DNA from: Sarocladium kiliense | Taxonomy: Eukaryota; Ascomycota; Sordariomycetes; Hypocreales; Sarocladiaceae | DNA length: 64,000 bases | Assembly: GCA_030734395.1 (NCBI GenBank) | Contig: JAUZTG010000020.1 | Location: forward strand, 992,001-1,056,000 | Direction: 5' to 3' | In this document: positions 13,420 through 24,424 of the stretch, one piece after another | Numbering within the stretch: position 1 is the stretch's first letter | How the letters are laid out: the number at the start of each line of letters is the position of its first letter | Made by a program: the position numbers and the translations under genes | Notes under the pieces: generated by a model | The model's database searches: none | Seen by the model: the letters and a program-made list of their open reading frames with translations, nothing else | Told to the model about the DNA's origin: nothing

Positions 13420-13905
13420 CTTGCCGCGAAGTCGCTCTGCTTCTATGCGCCCTGGTGCGTCATCTTGCGCTCCAGAGACCAGTGTATCACGAGATTGTAC
13501 GCTATCCTGAAGAATGAGCAGTTGATCGCCTTCAACCAGGACCCCATCTATGGGAAAGGTGCTATTCCTCGCCTCTGGGATGGTATCAGCAACGATATAC
13601 ACCCAGCCAACTACTAGGCAGGCAACTCGGTGAAGGGAATGCAATGCATTCGTGCTGAACACTTTCGAGAATAAGACGGATATAAGAGGTTCTTTTTTGG
13701 AGACATTCCAGGACTCAAGGGCAAGGAGTCGCAGGATCTCCTTGTCCATGATATATGGACTGGTAAGGACATTAGTGGATTCAAGGGGTCTATCACGGTC
13801 CCGATCAAGCGGCACGATACTGCTGCACTCCGCATCACAGAGGTTGATGGAGCGCAGCCTAATTGCCAGTGGATGCTTCAGAAGCAGGTGATTAGTGGCT
13901 GAGGC
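13420..13905 (+). pseudogene. decayed C-terminal fragment of a GH27 alpha-galactosidase
   Basis: One frame reads ILKNEQLIAFNQDPIYGKGA, which matches the conserved end of the GH27 catalytic barrel. It continues through the C-terminal beta domain (AGNSVKG, DIPGLKGKE, VHDIWTGKDISGFKGSI, RHDTAAL). In-frame stops interrupt it at 13615-13617, where a TGG expected in the family reads TAG, and again near 13672. A neighbouring frame carries the expected VLNTFENKTD, so there is at least one indel. The N-terminal two thirds of the enzyme is missing. The TGG to TAG change fits a C-to-T mutation on the other strand. Intact enzymes release alpha-linked galactose from galactomannan and raffinose-type sugars. 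Confidence 0.75.
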
Positions 13906-13951
13906 GCTTTACTCACATAAGTATAATAAGTGAGAACGTGCCGACCTTTAT

Positions 13952-14773
13952 TCACGATCGCTCCGCTACAATTCGGAGGAATAGGACGATATCGTCAACC
14001 TCCTCTGGTCCTTTTAGCCAGTGACCCTCCTGATCAGCGCGCGAGTACTCGTTCCAATCCACCGTCCACCCAACTCGAGAGAGAACATCTTTCGCTTGAC
14101 GTCCTAGCTCCACATCTACATAAGCATCGTCTGTGCCATGGCCGAGAAACACAGGCATCGGTGGCTGAGCTTTTGCGTGCTGGCTGATCATCATAGACCT
14201 CACAAAGTCGCTGCCAATTCTGTTGTCCGACTCCTCGTCGTTTCCATTCAGAGCGTGGTCGATGTCCGCGGCGAATGGGAGCCAAGTGCTAGCTCCTATG
14301 AAAGCTGCTGGATGCGACGTGGGTCGTTTACTTTTGATGCACAACATGGTCCAGATACCGATTGCACCTCCTTGGCTGATCCCGCCCAGAACGACTTTGG
14401 ACGCCAGGCCACCCAACCGCTCAACTTCGGCCTCCCAGATTCCTTCAAGATGCTTCACTGACTCACGAATCCCGTCCGTTTGTAGGTCTTGCCTCGCGGT
14501 GACATCTGTTAATGAGTAGGCCTCGAACCAGGCTGGCATGCTTTCTTCGAAGACCGGGCTCCATAGCTCGCGGGAGCTTGGGAACACCCATCTCCAGCCA
14601 GGCAGAGCCTGCATGATAGTTTTGCCGTCGGCCATCAACGTCTCAGCGAGCTCTTCAGCGAACTCTTGGCCAGTGCTGCCTCGTCCATGGAGTAGGATAG
14701 CGGTGTGCGTATGCGCCTGTGTTGCTTCGAGCACGTGCACATACCCGAAGGCCGCAGGCGGCGTGTAAGCCAT
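13952..14773 (-). CDS. acyl-protein thioesterase / carboxylesterase-like alpha/beta hydrolase
   Basis: Single exon of 273 residues. It belongs to the phospholipase/carboxylesterase family (PF02230). The oxyanion region HTAILLHGRGSTGQEF comes first, then the nucleophile motif GGISQGG with Ser133. The acid motif HGTDDAYV gives Asp216 and the base is His251 in EGHWLKGPEE. Enzymes of this family are cytosolic and cleave acyl thioesters or short esters; the substrate is not shown. I chose the ATG at 14773 (MAYTPP) because the family starts close to this point. The frame is open to an ATG at 14938, which would add 55 mostly hydrophobic residues that look like translated leader. A signal-anchored longer form cannot be excluded. 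Confidence 0.82.
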   Translation of the reverse strand: MAYTPPAAFGYVHVLEATQAHTHTAILLHGRGSTGQEFAEELAETLMADGKTIMQALPGWRWVFPSSRELWSPVFEESMPAWFEAYSLTDVTARQDLQTDGIRESVKHLEGIWEAEVERLGGLASKVVLGGISQGGAIGIWTMLCIKSKRPTSHPAAFIGASTWLPFAADIDHALNGNDEESDNRIGSDFVRSMMISQHAKAQPPMPVFLGHGTDDAYVDVELGRQAKDVLSRVGWTVDWNEYSRADQEGHWLKGPEEVDDIVLFLRIVAERS

Positions 14774-17150
14774 ACCGAGAGTTTCGTTGGCCGGCAGAGG
14801 ATGCGAGAAGGAATAAACAAGAAATGTCGCAGACGGCAGGGAGAGAAACAGAAAGATATTTAGAGAAAGCAGACAAAGACAGCTGTGAGGGTTCGCTGGC
14901 AGCGAGTGATGCAGGTGAAGGTCCGTGGTCTCCGGCACGACCGATCGTTGGTCGGTCGACTATTTGGACCACCGACTATTATGAAGATATTGCAAGCCAT
15001 GAAACGTATCATAGAATTAACAATCCAAAGGCCAGGGTTAATGTGTTGGGAACCTCACAGTTAGCAACAAGGGGACTAGTTGGTGGATTTGTAGGATCTT
15101 ATAAGCTCTTATTTGTCAGTATCACAATAATGCCTGATCTCTTATAATGTGAGCTTGTATTATGGCCTGGGAATCATAAACACTGGTCAGCCTCGCAACC
15201 GAATTTCTGCCTCCTTTCTGACTGGATTCATTGGCAAGATGCTGGGTCATGTTGCTATTCAGACTGTCTCAATGGTCAGCATGGCTGTGGCGTGCTCCGT
15301 AGCTGGCGCACAACTCGATGGCTGGGACTCCAGCTCTACTCTCGGACACGGCATACTACCGGCAAGTCACATCTATGTGGGCGGCTGGATGCGTGCCTGT
15401 AGCCTGGAGGCGGGGGTTTGTGCCTGGGCGTAGCACACAGTACAGCACTCCGTGTTCGCAACTGTGCGGTGGCCCCAGCAAGGGGGCCCGGAACAATCAC
15501 ATTTCTGCTCAGGTTGAAGCAGCGCCAGCTCAGGTTCCACGCCAGAAACGGATTTGGACCGCAAGGTTTGTCGGGGATGACTATTGGGGATGGCTACTGA
15601 CTACGGAGAGTCGGCCTCGACTAGAATCGCGTTTCGATACTTCGGCCGGTGGTGGAGTGACGCGACGCGTTTGATCGACACACCAATCAACTCGCGATCA
15701 CCTCAGGTTCAGCACTCCACTTGACTGCACAAGCCCACGGACAGGCTGGACATTTGTGCAAGGTTGTCCCAGCAACCCACCATGGCGCCCCTGACATTCA
15801 GCTTTGCATTGGCACCCGACGATGGCCACCTGTTGGCGAAAGAAGGTGGGACAACGCACACAGGTGAAATGCCTAGAAACACAGCTGATGCCAGGATCGT
15901 GACAGTAACTGGAACAGCAGAGCTCGACTTTTGGACTGAAGTCCCAAGGCAAGCAAACAAGACGGAGTGCTAGCGTAGAGGACACTCTCCAGATAACATT
16001 TCACAGTGGTCATGAAGCTGATCGAACATCCGTTGGTCTCGAGCATATGCAAGTCAACATGACACACCCATCCACACCTGCAACGATGTAGCGCTCAACA
16101 ACGGCGCCTGCACAGTTGCGCCTCGTCGGTGGCCATGCATTGGTAGCTATCACATGTCGAATCAGCATTTATCTGCATCGAGACCTGCACATAGAAGCAC
16201 CCAGCCTCCTTCCAGTGCAAAATTGAGCACAGAATCGCTGTGGCACCATAGGAAGCCCAAACACCGCCCAGCACATCATTGCTTCTGTCTCATACCGACT
16301 GTCGTGGACGTCTACGATTGGGTCATTGGTGCAACGACAGTTGCGTGAGGTTATGCACGCCAGCCACCCAGCGGTGGATAGTGACAGCTACAGGGCATCA
16401 CCGGTCATGCCCGACCGCCGGCGGTAAGCTTCCTGCGCAGCTGCAAGCCGAGGTCCACAGTGGATTGCTGCTATTCACAGCGACTGGGAACAGTTCGCGT
16501 GGTCTCAGGCTATCGCTGAGCGTTGGGGCTGGGCGAGACACGGGTCCAGCCAGGTGCCTTACCGAGACACCATGCTGCCGCATTCCTACCAGAGAGCGTT
16601 GGGAACCTAAGCTTGAACGACATCAAATGTCGATTGGATAGCTTCAGCATCGTCGACAACGTTGACTCCGATGCGACGAGAGACATGAGGCCAATTGCTC
16701 TGTACAAGCGCCAGAATGGCAGGGGCAACAAGGGAGATTGGCTGGGGATGGCGGATCCCCAGGAGTCAGCAGCGAGGCTATTCCCCTTTGGACGCAAAGT
16801 AAACACAGCAGAGGGTGACCCCCGGAGAAACAACACGAGGCTTTGATAGACTCACCCTCGACGGTCTTGCGCAGCGCAGCGCTGAACCCAAAGCCCCCCT
16901 GCCCCCCGACCCTCAAAACGCATCCTGCATCTGCTTCTCCTCCTTTCCTCTTCCTCCTCCTCCAATAAACTCCAACCACATCACAACTTGACAAGAAGCA
17001 CTTCCGCTACAAAAAGAGACCGAAGAGGATACATCAGAGGCACCCATCAGTCCTCTATCCTCCTCAACTCTTTTCCCCTTCGACTTTTGTTTCCCGAAAC
17101 AAGAGCCAGAGGAACTTCTTGTCTTCCTTTCGTGTTTGTCTACGCGGAAG
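14774..17150. other. intergenic, no gene recognised
   Basis: About 2.4 kb between the esterase and Hex1. It is AT-rich around 14950-15180 and then of ordinary composition. Open frames here lack domains. The last 300 nt before 17156 are pyrimidine-rich and contain no ATG on the plus strand, which is expected of the long Hex1 leader. Confidence 0.45.
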
Positions 17151-17159
17151 GTTGTATGA

Positions 17160-18058
17160 GAAGATTCTCTCGCGCCAGCAAAAGTCGTCAACCTGGACTT
17201 TGAGGCTCGCGTCCCCGTCCCCTTCAGCATCTTCCCCTCGACCTACCGGGACAGCGACGCCCAGACTGAGCAAGTCGAGACCGAGCAGAAGCTCGAAGTC
17301 AATCTTCCCCAGAAGCAGCCTGCCGGACGGGAAGGTCAATACTCTTCTGGCGAACACCGCTACACCGAAGAAGAGGTCCGTATCACACGTGAGGAAGAAC
17401 GTTACCGCCGTCCCGGTTTCAAGGAAGAGCACTACGTCCGCGAAGAGCACCGGTAAGCCCTTTCCTCTTTTTATTGTTTGTGTGCCTTTTCCTCTTCGGT
17501 CGGTCGCAACCGTCGCAAGACACGGATGCGACCGACGAAGCTCGCGCTTCGTTTGGCAATTGAAGGCATTGGAAAGACAGTGCAATTGGGCATGCACAAC
17601 CGCACAGTTCAATTCCCGCCTCTGCAATTCTTTCCCTGGTCAATTGACCGGCATTGCTTTTTCGTATCCCTGTCGCGTATTCGTCACCGAATCACAGCCC
17701 CAGGCAAGGGGCCTGAGCGGTTGGCTGAGAAACGACTCACCGACCTCTCACTACACTGCATCATCAGACCAAACTTTCTCTCATCAACACCCTCACTAAC
17801 AATCTGTCCCTATCAAGTCCTTCTCACACTGAGTTCCACGACACTCACATTGAGATCGATACTCACCGTCAACCCTACGCAAGCCCCGTAGACATCGCTG
17901 AGCGTGAGTACCGCGAGCGATTCCGTGCCGGCCCCCGTGACTGTGTCAACGAGTACACCGTCGACGCCCGCTTCAACCGTCCCACTTACCGTGAGGAAGT
18001 GAGAGTCTGCCACGACACCGAGCCAGCTCGTTTCACTACTGCCGACCAGAAGTCTAAC
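17160..18058 (+). other. coding-like N-terminal extension exons of Hex1 without an in-frame AUG
   Basis: Upstream of the canonical Hex1 ATG two segments are open in the same frame: about 17160-17452 and 17818-18058. They join exactly over a 365-nt intron (GTAAGC donor, CACTAAC branch, ATCAAG acceptor), which is long for this genome. The translation has strong coding bias and includes repeated basic/acidic motifs such as RITREEERYRRPGFKEEHY and HRQPYASPVDIAEREYRERF, much like the long isoforms of other fungal Hex1 proteins. The frame is closed by a TGA at 17157-17159 and contains no ATG before 18059. The only upstream AUG (17156) is in another frame and opens a 15-codon ORF. Confidence 0.6.
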
Positions 18059-18767
18059 ATGGGATACTACGACGAAGACGGTAAGCCACCTCCATGTAGC
18101 AGCCCCCGATTATTCAAAGCATCAAGCATCTAACACATCACGGTCAGGCCACTACCACTCTTTCCGCCAGGGCATCCACAAGCTTGCCGACCGCATCAAC
18201 AACCCCCGTGGTCGTGAGGAGATTGACGTCGAGGTCCGTGAGGAGCGCTCCGCACCCATGGCTTCTTCCAGCCGTACCTCCTACCGACGGGAGTCGAGCG
18301 GTGGCAACTGCGACAGCTACCTGCCCAACACCGTCACCATCCCCTGCCACCACATCCGCATTGGTGACTTCCTGATGCTCCAGGGCCGTCCCTGCCAGGT
18401 CATCAAGATCTCCGTCTCTGCTGCCACTGGCCAGTACCGCTACCTCGGTGTTGATCTGTTCACCAAGCAGCTTCACGAGGAGTCATCTTACATCTCCAAC
18501 CCCGCTCCCAGCGTTGTTGTGCAGACCATGATGGGCCCTGTCTTCAAGCAGTACCGCGTCCTGGACATGTCTGATGGCTACATCGTCGCCATGACCGAGA
18601 ACGGCGACGTCAAGCAGAGCCTTGCCGTCAGCGAGCAGTCCAACCTCTGGTCCCGTCTGTCCCGCGCTTTCGACACTGGCCGTGGTAGCGTTCGCGTCCT
18701 TGTCCTCAACGACAACGGCAATGAGCTCGCCGTTGACATGAAGGTCATGCACGGCTCTCGCCTGTAA
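18059..18767 (+). CDS. hex1: Woronin body major protein Hex1
   Basis: Two exons, 18059-18080 and 18148-18767, join over a 67-nt intron (GTAAGC, GGTCAG) to give 213 residues. The start MGYYDEDGHYHSF is the canonical short Hex1 start. The core (TVTIPCHHIRIGDFLMLQGR, FTKQLHEESSYISNPAPSV, VLVLNDNGNELAVDMKVMHG) is the eIF5A-like fold that self-assembles into the crystalline core of Woronin bodies. The last three residues, SRL, are the type 1 peroxisomal targeting signal. The protein is imported into peroxisomes, and the derived Woronin bodies plug septal pores after wounding. Family members are known to be alternatively spliced at the N-terminus. Here the in-frame upstream exons could encode a longer isoform. 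Confidence 0.96.
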
Positions 18768-19754
18768 GCGTCTTTCATTGGCTTTTGCTTTCGGTCAAAT
18801 TTTTGGGTTGCATGCCTGTTGGTCTCGTGGTTCCCCCTTCTTGATGAGCGCGTGTCATCTATCCGCATTCGATCAATCGCCATTGGCTCTCGGGGAGTCG
18901 ATGCCCTTGATCGAATTGGGCGAGAGATAGTCGGCGCAGAAGAGTCAACGGTCGGATATTGGACAGAATCATTTGGAAGGATACCGGGAAATTGGAGTCA
19001 TGAGTAGATAGGCTGTCCCTTGTACATGGGTCATAATTGGAGAGTTGAATTTAAACTTGTCTGTACACAAAGCCTTCGACGCGTGACGTGCTGATGTCTC
19101 GTCTATCCGATAGCCATCCTGTCTATAGTGTCTATGCACCTCCCGACGAGCAAAGAACCCTGATGACGCGGTCGTTGTGCCATCCAGGTTCCCAGCCAGA
19201 AGCTTGCCATAGACTGTCGCTTACAGCGATGCAGGGCGCGGGCTGTCACGCAGACTAGGGAATGTGTTGGTGTGAACCCCGCAGAAGCTCCAAGGGACTT
19301 TTGACTGATAAGACCACCGCTGAACATCTCGTGATTCCCCAGCCCTCATGCTCGAACGTAGCCACCGATGAGAAGCTTCACCATCCTGATTTACATCATC
19401 ATTTCTTCCGTCTATACATACTCAGATCAGCCGGCGCAGCGGTTTTTGGCAGCTTAGACTTCCCGCATTCCAAGGCAGTCGAGTGTCTCACGTTGTAAGG
19501 CTGGCCCACTAACATCTTGTAGCTCTGTTACGCCACGCGATCTCAGCGTGCCTGTCGGTAGAAAAGGTACTGAGCATCGTGCATTCCGGTTGACATCGTG
19601 ACGTGGCAACCCTGCTTCCTTGTTCTTCTTTGATTATCCAGCTCCCTCGCTATTGCAGTCCTTGCATCTGACCAAAACCACTGTGAGCCTTATCCGCGGT
19701 CCATCGAAGGGCAAGCTGCACGAACGACGCTTCCAGCCACAGCGATACCTCATC
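18768..19754. other. intergenic: Hex1 3' region and bleomycin hydrolase promoter
   Basis: No gene is seen. The frame in front of the ATG at 19755 is open for 135 nt but reads like leader sequence. Confidence 0.5.
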
Positions 19755-21327
19755 ATGGGTGGTCAGCCTTCGAAGCCTAGCGCCATGTCGCTGCACGAGA
19801 AAGCCGTTGTCGAGAGGCTGCGGGACGTCCAACTCGAGGATGACTATGTCGAGGTCGAGCGATCCAATGAGAAAGGCGATGTACGCCTTCACCGCGAGCC
19901 TGAGGGCTTGCCGCTCACTCTCGTCGAGTCGTGGCAGAAGACTATCCTCGGTGACCCGAAAAACAGGTAGGACACTCCAAGTGATGCACAAGGTTTTAGT
20001 CAATTAGTGTGCTGATGATATGTCCAGACTCGCTCTCACAGCTCTGAGCTCTGCAGACCCTCGCCAGGTCTTAACCTCGCTTCCCACGGAGATCGCAGAC
20101 CAGCACATCTACAACATCAAGATCCCTTTCGAGGGCGGCCCGATCACCAACCAGCGTAGGAGTGGCCGCTGCTGGCTGTTCGCATCCACCAATGTCTTCA
20201 GAGTAGCAATCATGAAGCGATACAACCTCGAAAGCTTCGAGCTATCCCAAGCCTACCTCTTCTACTGGGATAAGCTCGAGAAGTGCAACTGGTTCCTTGA
20301 GCAGATCATCGATACTGTAGATGAGGACCTCGACGGCAGATTGGTCCAAGCCTTGTTCGGCGACATTGTTTCTGATGGCGGGCAATGGGACATGGTATAC
20401 AATCTTGTTGAGAAGTATGGACTTGTCCCACAGACTCTGTATCCCGACAGCTGGAATGCAATGAACTCGAGTGTGCTCAACTCGGTCGTCAAGACGAAGC
20501 TAAGGGAGTTCGCACTGAAGCTCAGGAAGCTTTGTCGGTCGCAGTCTGGTGTCTCCGTCACCACCTTGTCGTCCATTAAGGCCAAGATGATGCAGGAGAT
20601 CTCGCTCATCATGACCCTCCTCCTCGGACCGCCCCCGAAGCCCGATGAGGTCTTCACGTGGCAGTACGCTGACAAGGATGGAAAGGCTCACGAGCTCAAG
20701 ATCAAGCCTAGGGACTTTGCGCAGTACATCGACTCGAAGTCATCCATCACTGCAGCTTCCATCAAGAACATGATCTCTCTGGTTCACGATCCCCGCCACA
20801 AGCCAATGTCTCTCCTCACTGTGTCCCGGCTTGGGAACATCGTTGGTGGTCGCAGCGTTCAATACGTCAACGTCGACATGGACACCTTGAAGTCCACCTG
20901 CATCAAAATGCTGCAAGCCGGAATCCCCATCTTCTTTGGCAGTGATGTCGGGAAATTCAGCGACTCAAAGTCAGGCATCATGGACACGGAACTATACGGC
21001 TACGAACTAGGCTTCGGATCGAACCTCATGGGCATGAGCAAGGCTGAGAGACTAGCGACGGGAGAAAGCCAGATGACGCATGCAATGGTGCTTACAGCCG
21101 TTCATGTCGATGAAAAGAGCGGCAAGCCGGTGAGATGGAGGGTGCAAAACAGCTGGGGTGCAGACGCTGGTGAGAAGGGATGGTTCGTGATGGGAGACTC
21201 GTGGATGGATGAATTCGTCTTCCAAGCGGTCGTGGATGTGAGATTCTGCAGCAAGGAGGTGAAGGATGTGCTTCAAACGGCGCCTACTGTTCTCCCGCTC
21301 TGGGACCCCATGGGATCGCTGGCTTAG
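19755..21327 (+). CDS. bleomycin hydrolase-type cysteine aminopeptidase (peptidase C1B)
   Basis: Exons 19755-19966 and 20028-21327 join over a 61-nt intron (GTAGGA, GTCCAG), giving 503 residues. The catalytic cysteine is Cys119 in RRSGRCWLFAS. The catalytic His is His422 (MTHAMVL) and Asn is Asn445 (QNSWG), all in papain order and spacing for the C1B family. The family works as a cytosolic hexameric barrel that trims peptides one residue at a time, hydrolyses homocysteine thiolactone and inactivates bleomycin. The C-terminus, which enters the active site in the yeast enzyme, is here DPMGSLA. The N-terminal 70 residues (GGQPSKPS...) are an extension commonly seen in fungal members. This corresponds to yeast BLH1/LAP3. 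Confidence 0.93.
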
Positions 21328-22297
21328 GGCTTGCTCACGGCGATCGGCAACGAGTTGTCTCGGACATCATCGGGCGCCACAGGAGGAAGGGGTGTGATTC
21401 CATGTGGTAGGGTGTGTTTGTTGTGCCACGTCAGCGAGCCGCTATATGGGAGGGTCTGAACAGCGGTGAGGATCAAGAAAGGGCAATGATTTTGGATTTC
21501 AAGTTCTCGAGCTTCGGATTATTGCGAGCCAAAGCACATCTACAATTTGATCTATACAGTTGAATATGATCGGCAACTATGCGGTGCTTCCTGGATGTGA
21601 AGACCCCATTGCTGCCTAACGCCACGCAATGTAGCTTGCTGGGCGCCTCACTTGTTCACCACCGCACATCTACCAAAAGCCGTCAATCCGGATTTTTGAC
21701 CAGGCACTTCTTCTTCTACAACGTTAAACCACTGTTACCACGCCGGGGCTGTCTGTGGACTGCCCATCCGTCTCTTACACTGAGCCAAGATGCCTTGCTG
21801 GCTAAGAGTTGTCAGCGTGATGGGGTCGACCCGCATGTACGGGCTAGGTCAAACGATCAAAGGCTTGGACTTGAGCCAACTCAGGCGATATGGTGAAGCA
21901 CTGGAGGGCGATATGACAATGATTGCCGATCTGGAGACGGAGCAAGGTAAAGCTGTAGAAGCCAGGCCCAGACTAAGGGATTGGAGATCGGTTGAACGTG
22001 GCACATCGAGATGGATCTTGTTCCCCCAGGCTGCTATACACTGAGTGTACCGACAGAATGGGACCTGTGAAGAAGAACGCAGAATGCAGGAGAGGCTTAT
22101 GGGAGGCATCGAGTCGAAGGACAACGGAACGAAGCTACTGTACACCACAACCTATATACTTCTCCACATGACACAAGTAGTATGAAAGAACAAAGGGCGT
22201 AACTATCTATCTCAGTGAGGGTATTTTATGTACAAAGCCCGCTCTTATCGGCAGACCAAATGTCGATAGACAATGCAATCGCAGCATAGAGAACCGC
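21328..22297. other. intergenic, no gene recognised
   Basis: This is the 3' flank of two converging genes. Short open frames on both strands lack domains or consistent splicing. Confidence 0.45.
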
Positions 22298-23563
22298 TCA
22301 GGCACCGAAGATCGCCATGCCTTGCACCCTGCCCGTGACGCCCATGCTACCTAGATCCTTGACCTGGACTGACTCTCGTGTCTGGGCATTGACGACCACT
22401 ACGGCCGGCTCAGTCTCATTGCTGCCGGGAGCCAGGACATAGATCATCTGACCAGCAGCCTTGAGGTCGATCATACCAGACTGACCATTGGCGCTGAGAT
22501 CAATCTCATTGAGAATACTCGCGTCCTCAACTGACATCTCTACCAGGCGGTTGACAGCCACATCGGTGACGAAGGCCGTTTTAGTGGCAGGGGAGACGGT
22601 AGCCCAGCAGGTCGCTGCTTGACCATCCACGACTCCTCGGCCCTTTGTCTCGGCCTTCCGATCCGTGCCAACAGAGAGTACGGCGGCGCCAAAGGAAGCG
22701 TCTGTGACGAAAATATCGGTCGAACCGGGAATGATGGAGGATCCGAAGAGGACGAGAGTATCGCTAGGGGTGGACATGACAGCCTCGGTGCTGACTCCAC
22801 CAGAGCAGGCAGGCTGAACAGGGAATGCTGCCAAGAACCCGACATTGTTCACGGTTGGGTCGCCTTTGACGGTACTGTAGAGAGTGCCTTCGTCCTCGGA
22901 GAAGAAGAGCTGGGAAACCGTGTTGGTGGGGCCGACAGGGGGCGTAGTCTGTCCAAGGTCGAACGGGCGAAGAGCATCCATGCTGCCAATGCCGCCTTTC
23001 TTGCTGAAAGTGGCACACGATACGCCGGCAACGGCTCCGGTGGTACCGACACACACCACGTTGTTCTTGCTGGAGGCAGCAACTGTGTTTGGGAACTCGC
23101 CTGGGACCTCGATTGGCTTGCCAACCATGGTCAGCTTCGTAGGGTCGGCCGGGTCGATGGAGAACATGGATAGAGTGTTTGATCCAGCATTGACAGCGAA
23201 CAGGCTCTAGGAGATAGTCAGCTCAATTGTTTCTTGATATCATACTGGCGGGCTGATTAGGATTTGGCAACCCACCTTGCCTGCGATAGTCAATGCAGAT
23301 TGAGAAACCAACGGGTCAACCGCTGCAGGTTCGTTTGTAGATCCATCGATGCTGGCTGAGCCTGCGCCGCCAGTAGCAACCATGGACCCGTCGCCGAGCA
23401 TGCCATTCTCGCCAATTGGAAGAGAAACAACCATATTTTCATCTTCGTTGGTGATGAAATAAGCAGCCTGCTGAGTGGCTCTGCACTCTTTCATTGGACG
23501 GGCGAGGCCGGACTGAGCCTGCAGGAGGCCGCAACCAGCAATGAAAGCTGACGAGTAGCGCAT
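22298..23563 (-). CDS. secreted 3-carboxymuconate-cyclase-like beta-propeller protein
   Basis: Two exons, 23563-23276 and 23206-22298, join over a 69-nt intron (GTGGGT donor, CTCCTAG acceptor) to give 398 residues. The start MRYSSAFIAGCGLLQAQSGLA is a plausible signal peptide. The body has repeated short strands of beta-propeller type: YFITNEDENMVVSLPIGENG, SLFAVNAGSNTLSMFSID, TVSQLFFSEDEGTLY, TDIFVTDASFGAAVLSV, KTAFVTDVAVNRLVEM, QMIYVLAPGS. This matches fungal proteins annotated as 3-carboxymuconate cyclase-like or lactonase-like seven-bladed propellers. No aromatic-pathway neighbours are found, so an enzymatic role in muconate metabolism is not shown. It may instead be an extracellular protein of unknown function. 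Confidence 0.8.
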
Positions 23564-24424
23564 TGTGCTGATTTATGAGGAATATGATGGAGGTAGAGGT
23601 GTTACTGCTTTTGTTGAGAACGCAAGATATGTACAGGAAGAGGCAAACCAGTTGCTTTGTAGGAGATGGCGTTGAGTCTTGGAAGAGTAAAGAATGGATG
23701 AGGCTTCTAGACGAGTCGAGGAGGAACTGACCACAAACTCGACGCCTTCTTATAGACAAAGAATCCCCTCAAGAATATATGCTTCTCATTAAACCTCATC
23801 AAAAACAACCAAATGGCCCCTTCGAAATCCGATGTTTCGAAGCCCTGGAGGATCAAATCATCAACATTGCCCGATTGGGAAGCCATCCAGGGTTCCCGAT
23901 TAGGAAATCTTGTTCGTGTCATCAAAGAGGGGCCGCGACCGTGACCGACCGTCCGTCCCATCCGATGGAAGAGCCGCCGCCCTGAAACGGCGCAACCCTC
24001 ACCAATGACTCGCCTGCAGGGGTTCTGCTCAAAGTGACGTTTCGCGGGGTTGAGCTGGGACGGGACTCCTGGCAGCTCCGAACAAGGCGGCTGAGCAGGG
24101 GCCGGGAGGGCTCTGGGCTCACGGTCGTTAGGCTAGCTAAGGGGATGGACAGCGCCATTCCAAATCCATCCCGTCGGTTTGACGCGCCGCTGATGGTGAG
24201 ATGCCAAGTCAAACTACTCCGGGTCATTGGGCCGATGGCTGGCTTCCCTGGGCTGGGGTGGGTGGGAGATCTTCTTGGATCTTTCTTAGAGCTTGTTAAA
24301 GCAGGATCAAACCCTGCCTCAAACAAGGCTCGCAGCACTACTGTACCTCTCTGACTGACATCGGGTCACTTCAGACTCCGCAATTCGCAGCCTTGTCGAA
24401 GTTTGTCTGTGTGTCATCGTGGCC
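23564..24424. other. divergent intergenic region
   Basis: This is the shared promoter region of the secreted propeller protein (minus) and the bZIP-like gene (plus). I see no gene, RNA or repeat that I can support. Confidence 0.5.

Noticed and set aside
14774..14938. Longer start for the thioesterase-like gene with a hydrophobic segment
   Set aside because: The family begins at the MAYTPP start; the extra residues look like translated leader. A signal-anchored isoform is possible but unsupported.
15043..15182. Possible short solo LTR (TGTTGGG...AAACA)
   Set aside because: Ends match for only four bases, there is no target duplication and no similarity to the LTR-like relic at 35771.
17119..17799. 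226-residue plus-strand frame across the Hex1 leader
   Set aside because: It reads through a clear 365-nt intron and is out of frame with the conserved Hex1 sequence.
24301..24316. tRNA T-arm-like stem GCAGG/CCTGC with loop ATCAAAC
   Set aside because: No A box, anticodon arm or acceptor stem at the right distance; probably coincidence.
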